Source: Gonium pectorale
Lineage: Eukaryota > Chlorophyta > Chlorophyceae > Chlamydomonadales > Volvocaceae
Length of the DNA: 64,000 nucleotides
Direction: 5' to 3'
NCBI GenBank assembly: GCA_001584585.1
Contig: LSYV01000005.1
Coordinates: forward strand, 3,904,106 to 3,968,105
Numbering within the stretch: position 1 is the stretch's first letter; each line of letters starts with the position of its first letter. The translations under genes were made by a program, and so were the position numbers. Shown one piece after another: positions 48,901 through 60,214 of the stretch. The notes below the pieces were generated by a model that did not search any database, had not been told where the DNA came from, and saw only the letters and a list, made by a program, of their open reading frames with translations.

Positions 48901-49327
48901 NNNNNNNNNNNNNNNNNNNNNNNNNNNNNNNNNNNNNNNNNNNNNNNNNNNNNNNNNNNNNNNNNNNNNNNNNNNNNNNNNNNNNNNNNNNNNNNNNNNN
49001 NNNNNNNNNNNNNNNNNNNNNNNNNNNNNNNNNNNNNNNNNNNNNNNNNNNNNNNNNNNNNNNNNNNNNNNNNNNNNNNNNNNNNNNNNNNNNNNNNNNN
49101 NNNNNNNNNNNNNNNNNNNNNNNNNNNNNNNNNNNNNNNNNNNNNNNNNNNNNNNNNNNNNNNNNNNNNNNNNNNNNNNNNNNNNNNNNNNNNNNNNNNN
49201 NNNNNNNNNNNNNNNNNNNNNNNNNNNNNNNNNNNNNNNNNNNNNNNNNNNNNNNNNNNNNNNNNNNNNNNNNNNNNNNNNNNNNNNNNNNNNNNNNNNN
49301 NNNNNNNNNNNNNNNNNNNNNNNNNNN
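48901..49327. other. Assembly gap (427 N)
   Basis: N block bounded on both sides by copies of the same 337-base sequence. Open frames crossing it are artefacts. Confidence 0.97.
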
Positions 49328-49664
49328 GCCATCCCTGCAGCCGACACAGCCAACCCAGTCAGCGTCCGCAGCCGTGGCGGCCCGCACCGCCCTGTCACCC
49401 TGGCTGCAAATGCTGCTGCCGCCACCGCTGTCAGGTGGCGGCGCATGGGGCTGGACAGGAGCACTGCCCTCAGGCCCTGCGTCGAGCTGGCTGCTGCGGC
49501 ACCGGGGAAGGCCCAGCTGCCAGCGCCCGCGTCGCGACGGCCCGGGGGCAGGAGGGGCAGCCAAGCACGCTTGGGGACGGGTCACCGGGGCTGTAGAGAG
49601 TAGAGGCCATGCTTGCCGCGCCCACGTGGTGGCTCTTCGAGAGGCGCGTGGCGGTCGCAGGGGG
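49328..49664 (+). repeat. Right copy of the 337-base direct repeat at the gap
   Basis: Begins GCCATCCCTGCAGCCGACAC exactly as the left copy does at 48564, with a 764-base offset that includes the gap. Confidence 0.9.
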
Positions 49665-50159
49665 CGGCCGCCGGCGCCCATCACCGTCCGCGGTGGTCGC
49701 TGGGCGAGCGCCCGACGGGCCGAGAGCGGACGTGGCTGTGGCTGTGGCAGCGGCAGCGGCAGCGGCAGCGGCAGCACTCCTGGAGCCGCCGCGGCTCGTT
49801 ACGGGCTTGGCTCGCCGAGCCTGCAGCGGCACAGGTTACGGCACGGCGGCGGGCGATTAGTTGGCGAGTGGCAGGGATGCCGGCTTGCTGCGCGTGTGAG
49901 GCATGCGGCCTCGTGAGGGCTCCTGACTACGGAAACGGAGAACGGATGCCTATTCCGACCGTAGCGGCCATCGTCCTCTCCACGAGAGTTTGGCGCATTG
50001 GCGGCCAGCCCAGAGATGGTGCCTCCGGTAACCCGGCCGGGGCCAAAACACGCAGTGTGGTCGCTTGCCCAAACGCACCACACACCCGCATTCTCTCCCC
50101 CCCACCGCCCCACGCCCCCACAAATGGATCACAACGTGCCACGGCCACACTCCCAGCAC
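49665..50159. other. Probable 3' part of the minus-strand resolvase
   Basis: Minus-strand frames here and across the duplicated block are open and rich in Ala, Ser, Pro and Thr (for example RLSKSHHVGAASMASTLYSP). They may encode the disordered tail of the minus-strand GEN-like gene, whose last clear exon ends at 50160 with a donor. The gap and duplication prevent a reliable model. Confidence 0.3.
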
Positions 50160-53100
50160 CTGCTCCTCCTCCCTGCGCGCCAGCAGCTGCGGCCAGGCCT
50201 GCTCCACCAGGCACTGCCGCACGTGCCGCGCCTTGACCAGCTTGCTGTTGGACAGCTGCGCCACGTCGAACTCCAGGTCGGGCGTGTTGACGCCGGGCAG
50301 CCGGTCAAACCTGGGGCGGGGCCGGGGATAGGGACGGAGAGGGGCGGGGGCCGTGGATGGTACGGGGACGGGAAAGAGGCATGAGAGCGTAAAAGAAGCA
50401 CGTGACGGCCGGGTCCTGGCCTGTGCCGTCCGTCGATCAGCCCACAACAAACGAAGCAACGTCACGCACTCTGCGTTGTGCGGCACGCACGTTACATCGG
50501 CTGTCCACCGCCCAGGGCGTCAGGGGGGAGGGGGCTGCCGGCAGATGCCCCGGGGGAGAGAGCACGCGACCTGTGAACGCCTCGGAGTGGGAGCCCTGCC
50601 AAGTGCCGGCCCTCCGTCCCGGCGCACGCGCTGACGCGCAGTAGCAGACGCGCACTCCCGCCACAACCGGACACATACAGATTACAAGCTCCTCAGAGAG
50701 GGCTTGCAGGCCACACGAGCCGATTGGCTCCCAACCCGCCATAGCAGAGAGGTAAAACACCCTTATTACCCTCTGATTAGCCGTAGGGACCAGAACCCGA
50801 AAAGACACACGCAACTTAGCACATGACACTTTTGCGAAGAGTGTGAACTAAGGCAAGGAATGCACCAACCTTGTAAGGGTCAATGTCAGTCCAAAACCGC
50901 ATCATATCATGGCAAGCGCGCGAAATTCCGGATTCATCACGTAACGCATTGTAAGCACTGCACGCCGCCGCTGGACAACGACGCCGCGAGAGACTTACTC
51001 GACCACGTAGCGGCCGTCCCCGCGCGCCTGCGCGATGCGCCGCGGCACAAACTCGATGACTGCCTGCGCCGCGCCTGGGGATGGGGGCGGGGGGAGCAGG
51101 CGGCGGAAGAGGAGCACAAGGCACCATGAACATTGCAACGCCAGCACAAACTGCACGCAACGATGAGCAGGGCCGCGGGGCCGCGATGGCGATCCGTGCA
51201 AGCCAGCGGCAGCGGCGGCGGCAGGTGGTGGCAGGGCAAACTGCTCGGCGGCGCCCGCAGTGCGCTACGTATGCGCCACCGCGCACAGTCCCCGCGCATG
51301 GATCGGTACGACGGGGCACCCTCAGCATCTCCCCTCTGCCCCTGCCCTGAGCTGCGCATACCCGCAGCCGCGCATTGGAGGCCCCAATTGTACCCCGTCC
51401 GCATCCACCACCCCCAGGGTAGCCTCACACAGTTGTACCCCGACGGCGCACCCCGCACCGCGGTCAGCCTCACCCACCCTGCGGCTCCGGGCCCTGCCGC
51501 ATGTCCCACTCCATGAGCAGCGGCCTCAGCTTGTCCCGCACCTCCCCGTACGTCCACAGCAGCTTGTCCGGGTCGCTGCTGGTGCTGCCCAGCAGCGGGT
51601 GCAGCAGGGAGTACACGCCGCGGACGTCGGGGCGGCGGGACCAGCTGCGGGAGGGGGAGGGAAGGGCGGGGCGGGACGACGGACTAGGCGTACATCGTGT
51701 GCCTTCCAAGCACAGCTGAGGGTGTGGCCGGGCGCTGAGAGTGACGGCAGGTGCCGTGGCCCTGTGGTTAAAGATACTTGGTGGTGGACAAGCCAAACTA
51801 GAATGCGTCGCGAGCTTCGCCGGTCTCACTGCGCCGGGCTAGTTGGACCCCTGCCCCACGCGCGGGCGCTGGTAGCTGCTGCACCGTGGGACAAAAGCGC
51901 CTGGACCCGGGCGTCGGCCGCGACGCAGAAACAGCGCCGCGCGCTGTGACCGCTCCATCCTGGTCGGTCACATTTCAAGCTAGCGCGTAGCTTCGGACGC
52001 TGCATCGTGCCTACAGTGTCGGTGGGCCCCTCGGTTGCGCACCTGAGCGCCCCCACACGGCGCCGCAGCTCCTCCGCCGCCAGGCCGGCGCGCTGCGTCT
52101 CCTCCTGGAATGTGGCGAGCGCCGCGCCGCAGCTGGCTGCGAAGAGGGGGCCGGTGCCGGCGGCCCTGGCCGCGGCGGGCGAGGCGACGCGGGACAGGAG
52201 CATCGAGAGGGTGAACGAGTCTGAGGCAAACATGCTGTTTGCTGTCAAAGGCCTATTTCTGTACTGTGGGTGTGCCGTTCCATGTACTGAAGGGTAAAGG
52301 CATGTGGCACTCCGGAAGGAAGATATTCGTGTTACGGAGGAGGGCGCTGCGTGCAATACTGTTGACGCTGCCTGCACGTCTGCTCGTCTCCGTCGCCCGC
52401 CATGCATTGAACCCGACGCCCTTCTGGCAACGTCGCACCTACGGGCGGTAGCCTTCCCTGTTTCTGTTTTCCTTTTATGCACGACGGCATCCCGCAGAAC
52501 CCGAGGGCCCGTTGCGTGTGGCCCCAACGCACACCACGCATATGACGCACACTGCCATCTACACGTCTTGACAGAACCAGCGGTGGCTGGCGACCCATCC
52601 CCATGCGTGAGCGCATGGGAACCACGTACCACAAACGGCGCGAACACGCCCTGCACGCAAGCCGGCGCAATTCCCCTCCCTGCCATTCACCTACTTGTCG
52701 ATCACTCGCATGAACCGCCGCTCCGGCTCCGACCTGCGGGCGTGCAGGCGGAACATGATCGACTGTCAGGAGCACTCCCCCAAGCACCATGCGAATTGGA
52801 GGTGCAGTGCGGGATGACAAAGATACCCGTCCACGCCGCACCATTGCGAGGTTGGGGCTTGGGACGCGTCGGCCGGGGGACAAGCCCTCCGAACGGACCC
52901 CCGAACGAAAATACAAAAACCATGGCGTACGCAGCTTTATTTGGCAAAACAGCAAGCTGCGATTATGCGGCGGCATGTGCGGTAAGACGTCGTGTGCTGC
53001 CGTGCTGCTCACCAGAAGCGCCCGGCCCCTGCGTCCCACCTGTGGAAGGCGCAGCCGCAGCCCGCAGCCTCGGCCTTGGGCCTGCACGGCCCGGGGCCGC

Positions 53101-56100
53101 ACTCGGGGCAGGGCTGGCGGCCGTGCTTCTCGTGGCCTGCAGCGTGACGGGAGGGGATGCAGCTCAGTTCATAAATCAGCAGGGGCAGCCCTTGCCGCCC
53201 TTGCCAGTGACAGCGGTGTCGACGGCAATACAGGACGCGGGAGGGAGGCGTGCGACAGCAAGCCAGGCTCGGGGAAGGGCGTCACAAGGACCAAGAACAT
53301 GCGCGGTTAGCGACGACACAAGACACGCTGCCGGTGTGCACGCGAAACCCCGGCCGGGTTGTGAGGCCGCACCGCTGGCTAGGAGAAGCAGCAATGTGCT
53401 ACCCTGTGCACCAGGAGCCTCACCGCAAGTTTTGCAGCCGGTGCAGCTCTTAAGGGCGAGTACCCGCGGGTCGGGGCCCTCTCGCAGGTAGCGCAGCAGG
53501 TCGGCAAGCACGTGCGAGTCGTCCTGCGGGCGCCGGTCGAGGACGTTCCTCAAACGTACGTTCAGCAACCGGGTTGCGGAACGGGGTATTACGTGGAGCG
53601 GGGATGGGTGGCCGGTGCGACTTGCGAGCCAGGGGAGGGGGTAGCGGCGCGCGCAGCATTAAGGAGGGCCGTTGTGAGGGCATGCGGGGGCGTTGGTGGG
53701 GGAAGGGGCTTGCCATTGAGGTGTGTTACGATGGAGGTGTGTACACCATTGCGCAGGCAAGCAAGGTGGGCCACTGCGCGTGGCGTGCAAGCAAGGTAGA
53801 GGCAGTGGCCTGTACATGCCCTCAGGGTTGTTCAGTCGCTTGCGGGAAAGGTTGGTCGTTTTGGCGGTTCTCTGCGGTATCGTTCTGGACCACGGCACGG
53901 CGGAGGAGGTGCCATTAGGTAGTGCCCTTTCAAGGTATCGCCTGAGAAGCAGTTTCAGATGGTTGTCGACTGCAACCACTTACATGGAGGACCAATGACC
54001 ACCGTACATGCGGAGGCACCGTGCCTGCGCAGCGCCTGGCACGCGCTCGTCCGCATCTCGCGCTTTCGCCCATGGCCGCAGCAACCACCGCTGCACCGTA
54101 CGACACGCACCCGGTGCTAGGGCCAGCCTTACTACACCCTTTTCCATACATACATGCCACACCCAGACACCGCCACCACGTGAAACGCTGGCCCGCAGGC
54201 ATGCCCGCTGTTGGGGGGTAGGTTGCGCAACACAAAACTACCGTATGCCCCCTCCGAGGGACCACTCGCCTTCCCGGTGCTCTGCACGGCAACAGATGGC
54301 GCCTCTGGGTCGAGAGCAATCAAGCGCTCCCGGGGCCCACAAGGCGCAATCGCGCACCCTGCCGGTGACAAAGAACAGCTACAAAACGCGGCACGGCTGA
54401 CTGCTGCTGTCACTCGTCAACCCAGTTCATACGCGGCATCAGGAGCCGCTTGCTGGCACGCGTGAAAAGGATGGCGCGCAAGCGGCCTGCAGGGCAGACG
54501 CGTAATGAGATGTCCTGGTCGTACGTCGCAGTGTGCTGCGTGGCGGCGTTGGTGTCCTCGGCCGAAGCGCCAAAGCATACTGCGAGGACGTCTGCCGGTG
54601 CGTTGTACTCGATGAGCGGTGGCTTGGAGTGCACCTCGATGGTAACGTCGGCGTACTGGTATGGCATGCCCTCCAGGGACGTGTCTACGTCGACACACAC
54701 CACGCGGTCCGTGTTGGTGTAGTCGACCAACACCCCCGGCACCAGCTCGCTGCTATGGCTTATGACGCCGGGCGAGGGCTTTGCAAAGTATATGGACAGC
54801 GTGTCCGATTCGCGGTATGTCTGGTACTGCACGCCGAAACCGCGAGCGCAGTCCGCGCCATCAGAAGCGAGACCGGCATTGCTCATGACCAGTGACAGAC
54901 TGCAACAACTGGATGGGCTCCTCTGCGAACAACTCTTTGCTTGTTTTCTTCGTCGTCGCGTCGCTCCTCAAAAGCGTGAAAACCGCGTCAAAACTTCTGC
55001 GTTGTTACGTTATTATCAGTCGCTCGCTTGAGAATATCCGTGTCGAGGCCGGAAGTACGGCGCCTCGGTTTTAGGAGCTTGGTACGTCTTGGTATTGAGG
55101 CGCCGCACTCTTAGTCCATCGGCATTCCACTGCCCTCGTCCCAAGCTCCATGCTCACACAGGTACGCTTTTGCGTTTAGGGGTTTCGGCCGCGTCAACCC
55201 CAAGCAGCCTCAGTTGAAACAGGCCTGATAGCCTTGGGCCTATACTGTATCACGCGCCGGAGTAGCAGAGAGCTGTAATGAAAAGTGTAGTGCGAATGCT
55301 CAAAGTTCAAAGCTAACCGCTGTGCGGCTGGACTTGACGTCGGCGGGCGGCTTGCGAACCGGTAGAGAGTCACGGTGCCAAGAGTATGTTGCTGGTAGGG
55401 CTCCCTACCTCTCCCCGAGCAGCCGGTCGCGTCGATGGACCGCTCGCTGGTTGGCAGACGCGGTGCTGCACGCTCTGCACGCGAAATGATGGACAGGGGG
55501 GTTTCTCCGACCGTGTCGTCCAGAACGCAACCGAGCTGTGGATCCCCGCACCGCGCACGCCTTGCAATCCCATGCACTACTGCAAGGTCTGATGGCGGCA
55601 CGGCCGATTCACCATGGCCGCCCTCATCACAGCAGCATGTGTCTCTGCGGCTTTTCCTTGTAAGCTTTCCCTTTCATGTGTGCAAGGGCGTACACTTCTG
55701 TTCGTTTGCTCTCGGGAGAAGGGTCCGCAGGGCTGTCGCTCTTTCCCGGCATAGAGCGGTGTTGGGGCTTTGCTTGGGCCAGGAGGTTGGGCACCTGCAC
55801 GGGTGCTCTGAAGCCAGGCACCCCTTCGGGCCCTTGCGGGCTCTTTCAGTGTTACTGGTGTTAGTGGTGCACCTCGTATGCCTGGTTAGCTGCAGCCGCC
55901 CATCCCGGCATCTCCTGAAGCCTTTGCTTCAGCGCTTCTCCGGTACAAACCCCAACGCCAGACGCCGTTTACTTGAGCTTACCGGCATCCCCGGTAACCC
56001 CCGGCCTGTGGTTCCCCAATCACGGGCCCGTCGTTGGGGAAGGACGCCACATACACACGCACCCCGTTCCTTGCCGCACTGCACGCCGGCCAGCAACCCC

Positions 56101-59100
56101 TTTCCCCTTCACAGTTCTTAACATCTTCCCGGACCCTTGTACTTGCCTGTCGCCCTGCCGTGATGTACCGCACCGCCTCCACTGCGCTTGTCGTGCCCAC
56201 TCCCCTGCCGCCCCCGACCAGGTAGTCGCAGCCGCTCAGAACCGCCACTGCCTGCACCGTTCGTCACGGGTGCGTCAGCCAAGCTTGTCGACCACCAAAT
56301 GTATATATTAATAAGTTAGGATTGACTGTACAGATTAGCTGAGCGTGCAGGACGGCGAGCGCAGTGGCGATGGGCCTCCGAACGGAAGCCGAGCATACAC
56401 GAGGAGGGCTATTGCTAGTGCAGTGTGCGAACTGTCGGGACACATGCAGACCAGACAGACAGGGGAGATGATGTGCAGGGGAGTGCTGGGAGGGCAGTCA
56501 ACAGCCCCGCGGCCCGCTACGAGGTGGCCCGAGGCTGGCCCGCAAGCCCTGCTGCAGGTGCCCTGCACGGCTTCCCCGCCAGATCACCACGGACACAAAC
56601 ACCATGTGCGTCCACACTCACCCGCCCACGAGGTGAAGCCCCATTTGGCGCCCCTACCGGAGCGAGGGCCGGAGCCAGAATGGTGCGGAGCCCTGCGCCT
56701 GCCTACGTGCTTGCGGCCGGGCCCCAATGAGCCCAGCCGCAGCCCTCGACGGCGTCCCCACGAACCCCAGAGCCACAGGGCGTGGCTTTGGGGACCGCCT
56801 CGGCCCCAAGCAAGCTTAGACGGCCCCAGGAGAACGATACCCCGGCCGGCACCCCATGCCGCCACACGGCCTCCTCATACAGGCAGTCATTAAGGTATGC
56901 ATCCACCAGACCCAGGTCCAGGCGCAGAGAGCAGGAACCACGCCGCAGGCGCCAACCATGCCCCACTCCACACCTGGAGCGCTCTCGCGCAGCCCCCATC
57001 ACCCGTCAGCCCAAAGCAGCGCTCGGCCAGCTCCGCCGCGTCCACCCGCTCCAGAACGTTGCGCTGCGGCGCGTCGAACTGCGGGGCAACATCCCCACAT
57101 CGCGACGGGTGTACGTATAAGCATGAATATTTGCAGAGTTGCGAAGTTTGTTACGGTAGCTGGCTGGGTGTAAAGGTGCCGAGAGCTCACTTGCGCTGTG
57201 AGTGGCGCGATGGCGGGGCGCCCAGGCGGTCAGGGGGTGTGGAGGGATACAACAATACGGCACAGCCGTAACGATGCCCCCGCCCCCGCCCGACCTGGGC
57301 CTAGTGATCCCCCTCCGGCATGTTCAAGAGCCGCTTGGCAGTGGAACCGAGTTGGCGGGGGAGTCGACTGGGGGCCGAAGCCAAACCACCGGGTGTTGGG
57401 TTGCGCGTTGGGTTGTTAGTTGGGTTGCTGGACGGTGCACTGGAGGAGTTCACGGCGCACTGTGAGAGTTCTGGTCACAAGAATGTGGGCGGCAGAAGGC
57501 AGGAACCGGGGCTGCTGTGCCAGGCTAAAAAGGGAAATGCCATGACCGGGGTACCCAACTACGTACATACAGCCACTCCAGCAGGCCCGATTCGTTACCC
57601 GCTCCTCCGTGTCACCCTGGCCCCCGTCTGCACCCGCCCCGCCCCACCCCGCCCTGACTCACGCTCAGCCTGCACTCCCGGTACACGGCGCCCGCTCCGA
57701 ACAGCAGCGCGTCCACGTCGCTCGTCACCACACCGCTGGCCAGCCCGCACGCCACCAGCGCGGCGCACATGGCCTCGGCCTCGCCGGGCGCGTCCACATG
57801 GGGGACGCCCTGGGGGCGCAAGGGGAGGGGAGACCAAGAACGCGGCTAGGGGTAAGGACCTGGCCACCCTCCCTGGCCACCCTCCCTATAGCTTTACGGC
57901 CAACAAACCCCGAGCCCTCCCTCTATCGGACCTCTCCACCCCCTTTTGCCCTTCCCAGCCTCTTTCTGGCTATCCCCGCTTAGGTCCCATCTCCCATGCC
58001 TGCCCACTAGGAATCCAGACGCGGCGAGGCTTAAATTTCAGGCTGAGCTATCAGACACGGGCCAAACCCGTGTTAACCCGTCGACGTTTGGCCCTCGCCC
58101 TGCAGTGTCCCTGCTCCGGGATCGGGCCCTGTCAACCCGGAGTAACGTGCACCCCCCTTCCCCCGCCCCCTCCTGCCTCCGTCTAATCCCCCGTCACCCT
58201 CAATACGTCAAATCCCTCCCTCCGAACCGCTTACAGTACGTACCAGTGCGTCCAGCAGCTCCACCACCTTGCGGCCCAGCGAATCGTGGCGGCCGCCGCG
58301 GCGGGCGCTGCCCTCCTTGGCCCACCTGCACCCAGGTGGGGCCACAGGGGCGGGGGGGGGGGTAAACCAACGCAAATGAATTGGTTGGCCATGAGAAGTC
58401 GCAACCAACAGCAGGAAGAGCACGTGTGTGGCCTTGCGGTTGAGGCCTTGGGACTACGTTGAGTCCACGTAATACGCAAGAGGCAGTGCGCCATGGACGA
58501 ACGTTGCGGCTTTCCTACCCTAATGCCCTTGCATGAACTATGGTATCCTTCGGAACGGCAGGGTTAAGTTCTCCGCCGGATGGGGACCGGACGGCATGCG
58601 CTGCTAGCATCCCTGGCGAGATTGCTGTCCGACCTGCTGGCCCCACCTCTGCTGCAAGCGTCCCATCTTGGCATCGGGCGTGTCCCCTTCCAGCACGAAG
58701 ACGGGAGTGGCGCCATAGCGGAGCAAGCTCAGGATCTAGCAAGGAGGAGCACCGGCATCAGGTATGACGCATCAAGCTTAACGAGAGGCTCCTAAACCAG
58801 GGAAGGCAGGGGTCGGCTGCGTGGGTAGTACGGTCGGTCCACCGCTGGGACTGTCTACGGTGTGTATGGCCACGCCGGCGGGCCGCTTCCCCTCAACCCA
58901 GCCTGCTCTTACTTGGCAGCACGATTGTGACCCGACTAGACAAATTGCAAACAGCGTACCCGGAACAGCATGACGTACAGGACCCGGGCATGCTCGTCAT
59001 AGATGGCCGTTCTCAGGTCGCTCTGCTTGGAGCATTGAAATATCCATACTGATGTGTCGATCGCGAGGACCTTGCCACTCAGCTCGGCAATCGCCAACTG

Positions 59101-59205
59101 ACTGCTTGCTGCCGCGCTGGGCGCCGGGCGCTGACAAGACGCTGCGCCAGCGCCAGTCTGCTTTGAGTCGATAAGTAACGTGTTCCACAGGTTCGCGACG
59201 CCCAT
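50160..59205 (-). CDS. XPG/GEN-like Holliday-junction resolvase, minus copy
   Basis: Thirteen phase-matched exons downward: 59205-58960, 58735-58647, 58325-58244, 57809-57663, 57078-56974, 56251-56147, 53523-53424, 53136-53040, 52733-52695, 52165-52043, 51644-51478, 51074-50999, 50310-50160; at least 509 residues, 3' end unresolved. Family marks: MGVANLW start, KVLAIDTSVWIFQ (first catalytic Asp), PVFVLEGDTP (GEN-type Glu), GEAEAMCAAL, VTSDVDALLFGAG and GCDYLVGGGRGVG (helix-two-turn-helix). After the nuclease core comes a Cys-rich insert (CTGCKTCGHEKHGRQPCPEC) like that of GEN1. Such enzymes cut four-way junctions and flaps during recombinational repair. Intron 6 starts GCAAGT, not GT, and holds a separate gene. 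Rapid divergence of exons 1, 5 and 10 from the plus copy suggests different specificity; plants have both GEN1 and SEND1. Confidence 0.85.
52370..52487 (+). repeat. Dispersed short repeat family, copy e
   Basis: A diverged copy: CTGCTCGTCTCCGTCGCCCG, CATGCATTGAACCCGACGCC, CTTCTGGCAACGTCGCACC and CCTTCCCTGTTTCTG with a TTTT end; the GTGTATGTCCG part is reduced. It lies in the intron between exons 9 and 10 of the minus-strand resolvase. Confidence 0.6.
54410..54886 (-). CDS. DUF2283-like protein, nested in an intron
   Basis: An intronless 158-codon frame, ATG 54886 to TGA 54410. Residues about 28-75 read SDTLSIYFAKPSP then LVPGVLVDYTNTDRVVCVDVD, the pattern of the DUF2283 fold: D-L-IYF, a loop, G-VDY, and a final I/V-D strand ending in a conserved acidic residue. 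Known DUF2283 proteins are mostly short prokaryotic proteins of unknown role. A C-terminal extension of about 80 residues contains DVLAVCFGASAEDTNAATQH and RLRAILFTRASKRLLMPR. It lies within intron 6 (56146-53524) of the minus-strand resolvase, on the same strand. With no intron in an intron-rich region, it may have come by retroposition or transfer. The domain call rests on pattern recognition only. Confidence 0.6.
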   Translation of the reverse strand: MSNAGLASDGADCARGFGVQYQTYRESDTLSIYFAKPSPGVISHSSELVPGVLVDYTNTDRVVCVDVDTSLEGMPYQYADVTIEVHSKPPLIEYNAPADVLAVCFGASAEDTNAATQHTATYDQDISLRVCPAGRLRAILFTRASKRLLMPRMNWVDE

Positions 59206-60214
59206 TGGGCTGAAATTGGGTGTTGCTGCGTGTCGCGGCGCTGTTCTGAGCGCCTCCTGCTGGTACTGCTGGTACTGTACCAGGTTACTTCTTGCGGCAT
59301 CTAACACGTGCGCGGCGTAAAGTAAACACAGCAGCTCATGGTGAGCCTGAAGATGCCTCGAGCCGAAGCTCCATGGAGAATCAATGGATACTTGGATTGT
59401 AAAAGAGATGGTAATGCTACTTCGTGTCTCATCATTGCGATACATGAAGCATCTCCGTATGTCGTGTGACCGTTGGCAGCTGGCCGTACATGCCCGTGCA
59501 GGCAGGCTGGTCCTTTCTCGTTCTTTCGCAGGGCCCGCTGTGAAGCGGCTTCGGGGGTGTATCACTGGAAATGAGGTATGGATGCGAAACGTGTTTAGGG
59601 CTATGTTTGCGGCTGGGAGTGGAGATGTACGAGGGCAAGGCGAGGCCGCGGCGGGGCCTGCAGGAGGCGCACGTGCGCCAGAGCGGGGTTGACACCATAC
59701 CAAGCCATAGATGGACCGTCACCGTCAGATTTGGCTGCACGCTGCCTTGCTGTGACGGGTTTGACACGATGTACGGTGGCTCAGCATGCACAGCATCCCA
59801 AGAAAGAACCACTTCTACATCTACGCGTACACTTGCATGTCTGCTTATCATTAGCACATGAACACGCACCGCGCTTCCTTCTTCTGTCAGTCGCTTGTTT
59901 GAACTTCAATCGAAAGCGAACCTGTGTACTTCTAGCGCAAGAAATATAGCCGTCTGCCTGACTCTTCTGTCGCTCGCCAACAGCTTTGGTTCCCGGTATC
60001 TGTTCCGTGCTTGTCCACGTTACGTTTAGAAGTTTCTCACTGCTCCAATTGCCAGCACCGATCCATGTGGCATTCACGGTGCCAGGAGGTCAGCAGCGCC
60101 TCTGGGGCCGCTTGCCCATGTGGGCGTATTGGGGGCTGAGTGAGCACTGGCGGGACCATTAGAGTGGCGCAAAGAAGCGCAACTGGCACCCGTGGCGCAG
60201 CGTGACACGCGCAG
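59206..60214. promoter_or_regulatory. Divergent region between the two GEN-like genes
   Basis: 1009 bases separate the two opposed ATG codons, so both promoters and leaders lie here. It is AT-richer than the genes. No inverted similarity extends through the middle, so the spacer is not itself the arm of an inverted duplication. Confidence 0.5.

Noticed and set aside
48448..49916. Long plus-strand and minus-strand frames crossing the N block
   Set aside because: They exist because N is translated as X and because the duplicated GC-rich block is open in several frames. No domain is present.
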